This document shows positions 41,705 to 49,723 of a stretch of 49,723 bases of DNA, one piece after another. This DNA is from Alkalimonas collagenimarina (lineage in GTDB: Bacteria; Pseudomonadota; Gammaproteobacteria; Enterobacterales; Alteromonadaceae). Made by a program: the position numbers and the translations under genes. Within the stretch, counting starts at the first letter, position 1; the number at the start of each line of letters is the position of its first letter. The notes beneath the pieces were generated by a model, which was not told where the DNA came from, ran no database searches, and worked only from the letters and a program-made list of their open reading frames with translations. The DNA is taken from NCBI RefSeq assembly GCF_030717845.1, contig NZ_JAUZVZ010000028.1, positions 1-49,723 of the forward strand, in the 5' to 3' direction.

Positions 41705-43567
41705 GTGCGTTATACTCTGCTTACTCTATCGTTAAGTTTAGCATTGGTCGGCTGTCAGCCTGCCACAGAAACTCCTTCTCATAGTGGTTCGCCACCTGTG
41801 ACTGCTGAACAGCTGCAACAGGAAAGTGAACGCCTTACTCGCTGGTTTGATGAACAATACGAACAACAATTGCAAACCAGTCCTTTGCGACTGACCTTTC
41901 TTGGTCGTAAAGATCGGCAGCATGAAGTGGATGACATGAGTATTGCAGCTCAAGACAAACAACTGGCATGGCTGCAAGCGTCTGTAGAGCAATTGCAGCA
42001 ACGTTTTGATCGGACGCTTTTGACCGATGATGCCAAGCTGTCTTATGACTTGTGGATCCATCAATACGAATCGCAGCGAGATGCAGCTCGCTTTCGTCAC
42101 CACAATTATATATTTAATCAGATGCAGGGCATACATAGTCTATTGCCACAAATTCTAATGAATTTTCATCAGGTCGATACGAAAGAAGATATGCAGGCTT
42201 ACATTCAGCGCATTCAGGGAATTTCTGTGGCGATCCATCAATTGCTCGAGCAAGCTCAACAAAATACAGAAAGTGGTATTCGTCCACCACGATTTGCGTA
42301 CGAAGGTGTGATTGAGCAGGTCGAAAATTTACTGCGTGGAGTGCCTTTTAGTGATGACAGCGAACAAGATGCGCCACTTTGGCAAAATGCTCAGCAAAAA
42401 ATAACTGCACTACAGCAGCAAGAGATCATTACCGGGGAAGATGCTAGTCAGTTGCATAGCGAAGCAAAGCAACAATTGATTGAACATTTTGAACCTGCCT
42501 ATCAAGCCTTACTGAATTGGTTGCAAGACGATATTGAGCATGCAGAATACAATCCTACTGGTGTCTCTTCGCACCCTGATGGTGATGCCTATTATCGCCA
42601 TCAATTGCGAGTGTCAACGACTACCGATATGACAGCCGCTGAGATCCATCAATTAGGCTTACAAGAAGTAGAGCGACTGACTGCAGAAATGCTTGCCATC
42701 AAAAATGATGTTGGGTTTGATGGCGACTTGCATCAGTTTTTTGAATTTATTCGCACTGATGATCGATTCTTTTATCCAGATACGGATGAAGGCCGTCAAG
42801 GATATATTACTGACTCAGAAAAATTTCTAGCTTTTATTAACGAGCGTTTACCTGATTATTTTGGTGTGCTGCCTAAGGCGGATTTAGTGGTAAAGCGCGT
42901 TGAAGCCTTCCGCGAACAACCCGGCGCTGCGCAGCATTACTTCCCAGGGACACCAGATGGCTCAAGGCCAGGTGTGTATTACGCTCATTTATCTGATATG
43001 CGAGCGATGCCGAAAAATGAAATGGAAGCCATTGCCTATCATGAAGGCAATCCTGGTCACCACATGCAGATCTCTATTGCTCAAGAATTAGAGAATATTC
43101 CGATCTTTCGTACTCAAGCTAGTTTTACTGTGTTTGCCGAAGGTTGGGCGCTTTACTCTGAATTATTGGCGAAAGAAATGGGCGCTTATCAGGATCCCTA
43201 TTCAGACTTTGGCCGCCTCGTTACTGAGATTTGGCGAGCGGTGCGTTTAGTTGTGGATACAGGTTTGCATGCCAAAGGCTGGACAGAGCAACAAGCTATT
43301 GATTACTTTAACGAACATACGCCTATCCCAGCCGAGGCAGTTCGCTCTGAGGTTCGCCGTTACCTGGTGATGCCAGGCCAGGCGACATCGTATAAGATTG
43401 GTATGATCCGCATTCAGCAGCTTCGCGCCAAAGCAGAGGAGCAGCTCGGAGATCGCTTTGATATCCGGGCTTTTCACGACACCGTTCTTGGTGGCGGTGC
43501 CTTACCACTTGATTTGCTAGAGCGACGAATCGATGAATGGATAGCATCGGTGCAAAGCGCGGCCTGA
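41705..43567 (+). CDS. DUF885 lipoprotein, putative zinc peptidase
   Basis: A 620-residue protein. The start is GTG, and LTLSLSLALVGCQPA is a lipoprotein signal with Cys near residue 17. The DUF885 catalytic-type block IAYHEGNPGHHMQISIA near residue 445 and FAEGWALYSELLAKEMG near 480 give an H-E-x(3-4)-H plus downstream Glu arrangement like gluzincin peptidases. Related proteins are annotated as carboxypeptidase-like, without firm substrates. It would sit at the outer or inner membrane face. A clear terminator follows. Confidence 0.87.
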   Translation: MRYTLLTLSLSLALVGCQPATETPSHSGSPPVTAEQLQQESERLTRWFDEQYEQQLQTSPLRLTFLGRKDRQHEVDDMSIAAQDKQLAWLQASVEQLQQRFDRTLLTDDAKLSYDLWIHQYESQRDAARFRHHNYIFNQMQGIHSLLPQILMNFHQVDTKEDMQAYIQRIQGISVAIHQLLEQAQQNTESGIRPPRFAYEGVIEQVENLLRGVPFSDDSEQDAPLWQNAQQKITALQQQEIITGEDASQLHSEAKQQLIEHFEPAYQALLNWLQDDIEHAEYNPTGVSSHPDGDAYYRHQLRVSTTTDMTAAEIHQLGLQEVERLTAEMLAIKNDVGFDGDLHQFFEFIRTDDRFFYPDTDEGRQGYITDSEKFLAFINERLPDYFGVLPKADLVVKRVEAFREQPGAAQHYFPGTPDGSRPGVYYAHLSDMRAMPKNEMEAIAYHEGNPGHHMQISIAQELENIPIFRTQASFTVFAEGWALYSELLAKEMGAYQDPYSDFGRLVTEIWRAVRLVVDTGLHAKGWTEQQAIDYFNEHTPIPAEAVRSEVRRYLVMPGQATSYKIGMIRIQQLRAKAEEQLGDRFDIRAFHDTVLGGGALPLDLLERRIDEWIASVQSAA

Positions 43568-43590
43568 TGGTTGCAACCATGATGTATAGA

Positions 43591-43623
43591 AAACCTGCGC
43601 GGTGAGACGTGCAGGTTTTTTTT
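43591..43623 (+). terminator. Rho-independent terminator after the DUF885 gene
   Basis: AAACCTGC (43591-43598) pairs with GCAGGTTT (43611-43618), followed by a T-run to 43623. Confidence 0.9.
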
Positions 43624-43708
43624 ATGTATTGAACACCAAGTACGCTAAGGCTTGGCAACTTGCCAGCAAGCTGACACAATCAGCCTTTATGTAGCCATTG
43701 AGAGCATT

Positions 43709-44647
43709 ATGGAAGGTACGCCGAAGCAACCATCAAATTTATCTTTGTTACTACAAAGTATTCTGGAAGAAGCCCGGCAATTGCCCGAGGCAGGTAAGGT
43801 AGCTGACTATATCCCTGCACTGGCTGCTGTTGATGCGGATTACGCTGGCATTGCGGTAGCTACCATTGATGGTCAGGTTCATTGGGCTGGGGATGCTGAG
43901 CAATGCTTTTCGATTCAAAGTGTGTCAAAGATATTTGGTTTGGTTCAGGCGATGAACCGTCTTGGCGACAGCATGTGGGAACGGGTGCATATGGAGCCTT
44001 CAGGTCAGTCGTTTAATTCGATTGTGCAGTTGGAGTGGGAGCATGGCATTCCACGTAACCCATTTATCAATGCCGGTGCGATCGTCGTATCGGATATGCT
44101 GGTTAGTCATTACTCTGCCAGCAAAGCAGCTGCATTAAGCTTTATCCGCCGTTTAGCCATGACCGAGCAGATTTGGATTAATGAAGAAGTGTTTCAGTCT
44201 GAAAAGGAGCATGGTAACCGCAATGCTGCGTTGGCGTATCTGATGAAAGGCTTTGGCAATATCGTCGCGGAAGTGCCAGATGTACTGGATCATTACTTTT
44301 ACCAGTGTTCAGTTGAAATGAGCTGCAAGCAATTGGCGCTCAGTCTGGTGTTTCTGGCCAATCGTGGCGTACACCCTCTGACAGAGGAAACCATCTGCAG
44401 CCGGCGGGATGCTCATAGAGTGAACGCTATCTTATCGACCAGTGGCATGTACGATCAATCCGGGGAATTTGCTTTTACCGTTGGCTTGCCTGCTAAAAGT
44501 GGTGTTGGTGGGGGTATCGCTGCTGTAGTACCTAATTATGGCGTTATTGCCGCGTGGAGTCCGAAACTGAACTCCTTTGGTAACTCCTGCCGGGGGATGC
44601 ATATGATCACCCGGCTGGCGGCACAATTAGGGTTATCAGTGTATTAA
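43709..44647 (+). CDS. glsA: Glutaminase
   Basis: About 312 residues, a serine-dependent beta-lactamase-fold glutaminase. The catalytic Ser-x-x-Lys is in CFSIQSVSKIFGLVQAMN near residue 70; NPFINAGAIVVSDML, GNRNAALAYLMKGFGN and GLPAKSGVGGGIAAVVPN complete the family pattern. It converts glutamine to glutamate and ammonia. I chose ATG 43709, with GAGAG upstream; the frame extends to a TTG but without similarity. The naming as A or B type is not settled. Confidence 0.94.
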   Translation: MEGTPKQPSNLSLLLQSILEEARQLPEAGKVADYIPALAAVDADYAGIAVATIDGQVHWAGDAEQCFSIQSVSKIFGLVQAMNRLGDSMWERVHMEPSGQSFNSIVQLEWEHGIPRNPFINAGAIVVSDMLVSHYSASKAAALSFIRRLAMTEQIWINEEVFQSEKEHGNRNAALAYLMKGFGNIVAEVPDVLDHYFYQCSVEMSCKQLALSLVFLANRGVHPLTEETICSRRDAHRVNAILSTSGMYDQSGEFAFTVGLPAKSGVGGGIAAVVPNYGVIAAWSPKLNSFGNSCRGMHMITRLAAQLGLSVY

Positions 44648-44653
44648 AGGCGT

Positions 44654-45259
44654 TTATTCAGTGCCTTCGTAACCCCATGGTGTCGGAGGTAAATCTATGG
44701 GGTTGGTTAAGTCAAAATCCACCCGTAACTCACGACCTTCACGGGTTAACCGATAGGCAAAGTAGTCATCCGGGAAAATATACATATGCCAGGTGTTACC
44801 AATTGATTGCGGGTTGCGGCGACGAATAAAGTCTTCTTTGGAAAATGCATCAGCCGGAAAAGACTGTGCATTGGCCCAGCCTGAATCAGCTGTATGGCCA
44901 CCATACATCGTCGCATCATCATAGCTACCATCTGGCATACGATGATCGTGTTTTAATGAGAGACCTGAGCCGGTCTTCTTCAGGATCCAGGTACGGGAGT
45001 GGTTATCACCGACGTGAAATGGGATCTGCAACTCGGTATCGGTGCATTTGCGCACATGCATCACCAGCCGATTTTCAGTGAAGGTTTCCACCCCGGTGAA
45101 GTTGGCTTCGGTGACACGGCCTTCAAAAGCCTGACCACAATAACGGGCGATGTTGTCAAAAAACTGGTCCTGGGTGGACTCTGAAACCTGTGGCGCCGGG
45201 CTGGCAATCACCGCCGACATAAAAAGCACGGAAGAAGTGGCTATTGTTTTTATTAGCAT
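44654..45259 (-). CDS. Secreted hypothetical protein
   Basis: A 201-residue protein with a signal peptide (IKTIATSSVLFMSAVIASPA). The mature part contains RYCGQAFEGRV, LVMHVRKCTD (two Cys that may form a disulfide), SLKHDHRMPDGS and FAYRLTREGRELRVDFDLT. It reads as a conserved periplasmic or lipocalin-like beta protein; I cannot name a family. It converges with the glutaminase gene, 6 bp apart, and is divergent from the EEP-family gene. Confidence 0.7.
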   Translation of the reverse strand: MLIKTIATSSVLFMSAVIASPAPQVSESTQDQFFDNIARYCGQAFEGRVTEANFTGVETFTENRLVMHVRKCTDTELQIPFHVGDNHSRTWILKKTGSGLSLKHDHRMPDGSYDDATMYGGHTADSGWANAQSFPADAFSKEDFIRRRNPQSIGNTWHMYIFPDDYFAYRLTREGRELRVDFDLTNPIDLPPTPWGYEGTE

Positions 45260-45361
45260 ACAAAAGGTCCTTAAAAGTAACTAGATTGGAATATCCTACG
45301 CAGATGGTTCGCTGCTGTCGAGGGGGAGCAGGACCATTGGCCGCATGAAAAGGTTGAAACC

Positions 45362-46387
45362 ATGAGTAAAACCGATGAAACCACATCCATTCGTATTGCC
45401 ACGCTAAATTTATGCAATTACATACAGCCCCCATTAGCCTGTTACGAATACGACTCCATTTATAGCCAGGCGCAGTGGCAGCAAAAACAACAATGGTTGG
45501 CCACGCTTTTACAGCGCTACCAGCCTGATGTCATTGGTTTTCAGGAAGTGTTTAGTTGCGACGCCTTGCAGCAACAGCTACGACAGCTTGGCTATCCGCA
45601 TTTTCATGTGGTGGAACAAGCTGAATTAATCGCAGATTACATTTACCAGAAACCTGTTGTGGCCGTGGCTTCGCGCTTTCCAATCAGTTCAGTCGCGGCG
45701 ATCCAGCCCGATGAACAGCAGTTGCAGAGCCTTGGCTGGACTGCGTTTCAGTTTAGCCGGCATCCGCTCAGAGCCACCATCCGTTTACCAACCATTGGGC
45801 CGGTAGATTTTTACGTGGTGCACTTGAAGTCACAACGACCCATTTTGTCAGACAACCTGCCAGCAACCACGTCTGTACACCAACTGGAATTACAGACACG
45901 GACCGGCCGCTGGGCTGCCACCGTGCAGCGTGGCACAGAAGCACATATGCTGATGCATGCTGTTGCCAAACGACGACTGCAGCATAAGCATCCAGCCCTG
46001 ATCCTAGGTGATTTTAATGAAGGGATAAGCGTGAGCCATGCGCTTTCCATCTTTGTTAGCAGTGGGGCGATGCAGCCGATGTGGACCGAAGCGCATCCGC
46101 AGCATAACCCGGTGCGGTTAGTGGATAGTTTCGAATTGTATAACGCCAAACAGGACCAGCCAGTGCCACGCTCACCCACGCATTACTTTGGCTCCAGCGG
46201 TTCGGTGCTGGATTATATTCTGGTATCAGATGAGTTTGACAGCCATCACCCGGGCTGCCTGGCCGATATTAGCCACTATCAATGCATTGATGAGCATTTG
46301 ATCCGACCGGATTACACCACTGACAGCTACAGCAGCGATCATGCGGCCGTCATGGTGACATTGCAGCTGCGTCGCTATTCGCCATAA
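45362..46387 (+). CDS. Endonuclease/exonuclease/phosphatase-family hydrolase
   Basis: A 341-residue metal-dependent hydrolase without a signal peptide. The EEP active-site residues are visible: Asn in IATLNLCNYIQ, Glu in VIGFQEVFSCD, His in FYVVHLKSQRP, Asp/Asn in LILGDFNEGISVSHAL, and the terminal SSDHAAVMVTL. DNA, RNA, phospholipid and inositol phosphate substrates all occur in this family, so specificity is open. It precedes prpE by about 97 bp on the same strand. Confidence 0.87.
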   Translation: MSKTDETTSIRIATLNLCNYIQPPLACYEYDSIYSQAQWQQKQQWLATLLQRYQPDVIGFQEVFSCDALQQQLRQLGYPHFHVVEQAELIADYIYQKPVVAVASRFPISSVAAIQPDEQQLQSLGWTAFQFSRHPLRATIRLPTIGPVDFYVVHLKSQRPILSDNLPATTSVHQLELQTRTGRWAATVQRGTEAHMLMHAVAKRRLQHKHPALILGDFNEGISVSHALSIFVSSGAMQPMWTEAHPQHNPVRLVDSFELYNAKQDQPVPRSPTHYFGSSGSVLDYILVSDEFDSHHPGCLADISHYQCIDEHLIRPDYTTDSYSSDHAAVMVTLQLRRYSP

Positions 46388-46484
46388 GTCTAAGTTTCAA
46401 ATGCCCGGATCTGGAGTACAGTAGCGGAAAAGTCCTTACACTGAGTATGGTCTTAAGGGTAAGTGAACTGTAAGGAGCAGGGCA

Positions 46485-48362
46485 ATGACAACCTATCGTG
46501 AGCATTATCAAAGCGCAATGACAGAGCCAGAGCAGTTTTGGCTGCACCAAGCTCATCGCTTACCCTGGTTTCAACCGCCAAAACAAGCATTGCAGCAAAC
46601 CGGAGAAAACCGTTACAGCTGGTTTGCCGATGGACAGCTGAACTGTTGCTATATGGCACTGGATTACCACGTGGCGCAAGGCCGTGCTGAGCAAGCCGCA
46701 CTGATTTATGATTCCCCGGTCACCAATACGCAGCAGCACTTTAGTTATCAACAACTGTTGCAGGAAGTCCGGCAATGCGCTGGCACCTTAAAATCACTTG
46801 GGGTAGGTAAGGGCGACCGGGTGGTCATTTACATGCCGATGATCCCGGAAGCTGTGATTGCCATGCTGGCCGTGGCTCGGTTAGGTGCTATTCATTCCGT
46901 GGTCTTCGGTGGCTTTGCCGCCCATGAACTCGCTATTCGTATTGATGATGCCACGCCTAAAGTCGTTATCAGCGCGTCCTGTGGCATTGAAGTCAATAAA
47001 GTGATTGCCTACAAGCCATTACTCGATAAAGCGCTGGCACTGGCAGAGCATCAGCCTGATTTCACATTGATAGTACAGCGCTCACAGTTGCCGGTAGAAT
47101 TGGTCGAAGGGCGCGATATTGACTGGCACGACGCTCTGCAGCAGGCGTGCCCGGCTGAATGTGTAGCGGTTGCCAGTGACGATCCGCTGTATATTTTGTA
47201 TACCTCAGGCACGACGGGCAAGCCGAAAGGCGTGGTGCGGGATCATGGGGGCTATGCCGTTGCACTGAATTACAGTATGGAAGCTATCTACGGCGTGAAA
47301 GCCGGTGATGTATTTTTTGCAGCCTCTGACGTGGGATGGGTGGTCGGGCATTCCTACATTGTGTATGGGCCCTTACTGGCTGGCTGCACCACCGTGCTGT
47401 ACGAAGGCAAACCGATCATGACACCCGATGCCGGGGCGTTCTGGCGTATTTGTCAGCAGTATCAGGTAAAAGTACTCTTTGCTGCTCCAACAGCGTTTCG
47501 CGCTATTCGTAAAGATGATCCTGAAGCCAGCCTGCTGCAGCAGTATGATCTGACTGCGCTGCAAAGTATATTTATGGCCGGCGAGCGGCTGGATCCATCC
47601 ACCTATGAGTGGACCACAGAAAAAACCGGCAAACCGGTGGTTGATCACTGGTGGCAAACAGAATCAGGCTGGCCAATCTGCGCTAACCTGATGGGGGTTG
47701 AGGCTTTGCCTGTGAAACCTGGCTCATCCTCAGTGCCGGTACCTGGTTATTGCATTCAAGTGTTGGATGACAGTGGTCAGCCACTCCCTGCCAACCAGCA
47801 AGGTAATATTGCGATTAAGTTGCCATTAGCACCCGGCTGCCTGCAAACCATCTGGGGCAATGAGGCGCGGTTTGAAGCGGGCTATCTGAGTACCTTCCCT
47901 GGCTACTACAGCAGCGGGGATGGTGGCTATATTGATGACGACGGCTATGTATTTATTATGGGCCGTACTGATGATGTGATTAACGTGGCAGGCCATCGAT
48001 TATCTACCGGGGAGATGGAAGAAATTATCGCCCGCCACCCAGCCGTTGCCGAATGCTGCGTGATTGGCGTTTCTGACGAGCTGAAAGGTCAACTGCCACT
48101 CGGGCTGGTGGTGATGAAAAATGGCGTTCAGTTATCTGCAGAGCAGCTGGAGCAAGAGCTGGTCGCCATGGTGCGTGAAGACATCGGTGCCGTGGCCTGC
48201 TTTAAGCAGGCAAAAGTGGTAGAGAAATTGCCCAAAACGCGTTCAGGTAAAATCCTGCGTAAACTACTGCGCGATGTGGCGGATGATAAAGATCCGCAAA
48301 TCCCATCAACCATCGAAGACCCCAGCTGCCTGGATGATATTTATACTCAGCTGAAAGCCTGA
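46485..48362 (+). CDS. prpE: Propionyl-CoA synthetase
   Basis: A 625-residue adenylate-forming enzyme of the acetyl-CoA synthetase family. LYILYTSGTTGKPKGVVRDH is the P-loop, where RDHGGYAVAL is typical of PrpE rather than Acs. DVGWVVGHSYIVYGPLL, WWQTESGWPI and TRSGKILRKLL with the acetylatable Lys are also present. It activates propionate (or acetate) to the CoA ester. No other prp genes (prpBCD) are in the window. AAGGAG lies 7 bp before the ATG. Confidence 0.92.
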   Translation: MTTYREHYQSAMTEPEQFWLHQAHRLPWFQPPKQALQQTGENRYSWFADGQLNCCYMALDYHVAQGRAEQAALIYDSPVTNTQQHFSYQQLLQEVRQCAGTLKSLGVGKGDRVVIYMPMIPEAVIAMLAVARLGAIHSVVFGGFAAHELAIRIDDATPKVVISASCGIEVNKVIAYKPLLDKALALAEHQPDFTLIVQRSQLPVELVEGRDIDWHDALQQACPAECVAVASDDPLYILYTSGTTGKPKGVVRDHGGYAVALNYSMEAIYGVKAGDVFFAASDVGWVVGHSYIVYGPLLAGCTTVLYEGKPIMTPDAGAFWRICQQYQVKVLFAAPTAFRAIRKDDPEASLLQQYDLTALQSIFMAGERLDPSTYEWTTEKTGKPVVDHWWQTESGWPICANLMGVEALPVKPGSSSVPVPGYCIQVLDDSGQPLPANQQGNIAIKLPLAPGCLQTIWGNEARFEAGYLSTFPGYYSSGDGGYIDDDGYVFIMGRTDDVINVAGHRLSTGEMEEIIARHPAVAECCVIGVSDELKGQLPLGLVVMKNGVQLSAEQLEQELVAMVREDIGAVACFKQAKVVEKLPKTRSGKILRKLLRDVADDKDPQIPSTIEDPSCLDDIYTQLKA

Positions 48363-48444
48363 TGGTTACTTACGCTACAGAATCATACATTTGTATTCAA
48401 AAAAACGTATGATAGAGCATGACTATTATGAGCTGGAATGATGA

Positions 48445-48978
48445 ATGCATTTATTTATGGTGATGTTAGGCGGTGAGCATGCACAAGCGAATGTGGAACT
48501 GCATGATGTGGTTTTTGTAGCTGGCGAGCAGCTGGAACAGACATACCCTGAGTTACAGCGGTTGTGGTTTGCTGAGCCAGAAGGGTTGCACATGGATGCC
48601 TGGATGCGGATTTCAGTGGTTGATGGCTACCGTGTGCAATTGGTTAAGGAGCCAACGCCGCAGCAACAGAAACTGTTCTTCCTGAATTTAGGTGGCTATA
48701 ACAACCATACGTTTGGCGAGGACCACAGGTATCTGGTGGTGGTAGCCAGCGATCGGGCAGAGGCTAAGAAAAGAGCCAAAACAAAACAACTGGCGAGTTG
48801 GGACTTGCCCCATACCGACAATGTGTTTGCTATCGATCAGTGTCTTGAGATAAGGACAGTGGGAGGCTTCCATGTACAGCTTGAAGCCACCAATCAAAGC
48901 GATGATCTGCACTTTGAAAATGTTTACATTGTATTACCAGCGGACGCCCTGCTTACTGATGTCTCCATGCATGAATAA
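48445..48978 (+). CDS. DUF1543 protein
   Basis: A 177-residue cytosolic protein. HLFMVMLGGEHAQANVELHD and the second part with NHTFGEDHRYLVVVASDRAE are typical of DUF1543, and the two halves are similar in plan: each ends in a motif like DGYRVQLV or GGFHVQLE, indicating an internal duplication. Function unknown. The inverted repeat ATCATAC (48382-48388) / GTATGAT (48407-48413) lies in front of it, either a terminator for prpE or an operator. Confidence 0.75.
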   Translation: MHLFMVMLGGEHAQANVELHDVVFVAGEQLEQTYPELQRLWFAEPEGLHMDAWMRISVVDGYRVQLVKEPTPQQQKLFFLNLGGYNNHTFGEDHRYLVVVASDRAEAKKRAKTKQLASWDLPHTDNVFAIDQCLEIRTVGGFHVQLEATNQSDDLHFENVYIVLPADALLTDVSMHE

Positions 48979-49119
48979 CAGCTAAACCATGCAGTAGCAG
49001 GTATTAGCACATGCTTAGGCAACAAAAAATAATTATTTATAATACTATGTATTGAAGTAAAAGATGAATTTGTTTATATTCCGCAAAGTTTTGTCATCTT
49101 TTATTTTACAGGAGTATTT

Positions 49120-49659
49120 ATGAGTACATTTGGACGTATAACGTGTATAGCGGTTTGTCTTCTGGCTGTTTCTGGTTGTACGACGTCGCCTACTCAGAGT
49201 TTAACTTCGGCAGAGCCGAACGTTCATTCTGTGGATGTTCACAATCTGAGTTATTTGTTTCATGAACACTTTAATGGTAATGAGCATATAGCACTACAGC
49301 AATTGCAACCAGATCAGTTCAAAGTGACCTTCCCGGGTTTATCAAGTTTTGACTTTGCAGGCAGAGCTATTACGGCTGAACAAAAAGTTGCACTACAAGA
49401 GATCATCAAGGTATTACACGATATCGAGTTTCAGCAATTGCAGGTCGTAGGTCATACCGATAATCGAGGTAATTATGATTATAACCTCGCGTTATCAAGC
49501 GACAGAGCAAAAGTTGTTTCTGATTATCTGATAAGCCAGGGCATGCTATCAAATAAGATCAGCACAATAGGCAAAGGGCCTGATGAACCAATTGCCGATA
49601 ATCGTCAACCATCAGGTCAGGCAGCCAATCGTCGGGTTGAACTCTTGATCCAGTTGTAA
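49120..49659 (+). CDS. OmpA-family lipoprotein
   Basis: A 179-residue protein. ITCIAVCLLAVSGCTT is a lipoprotein signal with Cys near residue 20. The C-terminal OmpA-like peptidoglycan-binding domain (residues about 85-179) shows QLQVVGHTDNRGNYDYNLAL, SSDRAKVVSDYLISQGM and GQAANRRVELLIQL, with the Asp and Arg that bind diaminopimelate. It would link outer membrane and cell wall. The upstream 140 bp is AT-rich. A perfect terminator follows. Confidence 0.92.
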   Translation: MSTFGRITCIAVCLLAVSGCTTSPTQSLTSAEPNVHSVDVHNLSYLFHEHFNGNEHIALQQLQPDQFKVTFPGLSSFDFAGRAITAEQKVALQEIIKVLHDIEFQQLQVVGHTDNRGNYDYNLALSSDRAKVVSDYLISQGMLSNKISTIGKGPDEPIADNRQPSGQAANRRVELLIQL

Positions 49660-49672
49660 TGATTTAAGTCAT

Positions 49673-49698
49673 AAAAAACCAGCATCCGCTGGTTTTTT
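49673..49698 (+). terminator. Rho-independent terminator after the OmpA-like gene
   Basis: AAAAAACCAGC (49673-49683) pairs with GCTGGTTTTTT (49688-49698) around ATCC. Its A and T arms make it usable from both sides. Confidence 0.92.
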
Positions 49699-49723
49699 AT
49701 GTTGCTTTTTTAACTACTAACAC

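Noticed and set aside
1-49723. CRISPR arrays, tRNA and rRNA genes
   Set aside because: No regularly spaced repeats and no tRNA- or rRNA-like segments were seen in the intergenic regions.

Overview
The window reads as chromosome of a gammaproteobacterium of the Alteromonadales type. Rheinheimera, Alishewanella or Arsukibacterium relatives are my inference from protein flavour (HexR with a zwf-pgl-edd-glk-eda cluster, NhaD, a 483-residue GAPDH, RimK with a DTGA protease, Rmf beside FabA). No rRNA, tRNA or CRISPR array is visible.

Region 1 (about 1-4200) looks like the distal end of a chromosomal integron cassette array. Short unrelated genes are separated by foldable attC-like sites (631-741, 1338-1429 and a split site starting at 1740). 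The cassettes carry a HEPN-like protein, an inverted ParDE-type toxin-antitoxin pair and two small membrane proteins. An IS110-family insertion sequence with a long non-coding 3' flank lies between the two halves of one attC-like site. A GFA-family protein follows. All visible attC sites and most cassette genes point rightward, so the integrase would be expected to the left of the window; it is not seen here.

Region 2 (4.2-17.6 kb) is rich in peptidases and envelope functions: an HEWLH metallopeptidase-like protein, a tricorn-type protease broken by a frameshift, a UMF1-family transporter, a secreted M17 aminopeptidase, a GDPD phosphodiesterase, a membrane-domain/PQQ sugar dehydrogenase fusion, and a tight three-gene unit of a RimB-like DTGA protease, RimK ligase and an AstE/aspartoacylase-like hydrolase.

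Region 3 (17.6-32 kb) is core housekeeping: NnrU, MsrB, GAPDH, Rmf, FabA, a PTPS-family protein, an M23 peptidase, an M61 peptidase, HIT, a YciA-like thioesterase, an Mpo1-like protein, a LytS/LytTR two-component pair, PfkA, an EamA exporter and pyruvate kinase. The rmf leader holds a 20-bp perfect palindrome and two interleaved complementary segments.

Region 4 (30.5-39 kb) is a central-carbon regulon. HexR sits between pyk and the Entner-Doudoroff operon zwf-pgl-edd-glk-eda. Identical 15-bp HexR-type palindromes lie in front of pyk (32042-32056) and zwf (33179-33193).

Region 5 (39-49.7 kb) carries NhaD, an HDOD protein, a DUF885 lipoprotein, glutaminase, a secreted unknown protein, an EEP-family hydrolase, propionyl-CoA synthetase, a DUF1543 protein and an OmpA-like lipoprotein. 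Several strong hairpin terminators delimit the transcription units. All functional names rest on reading motifs by eye; no database search was run.
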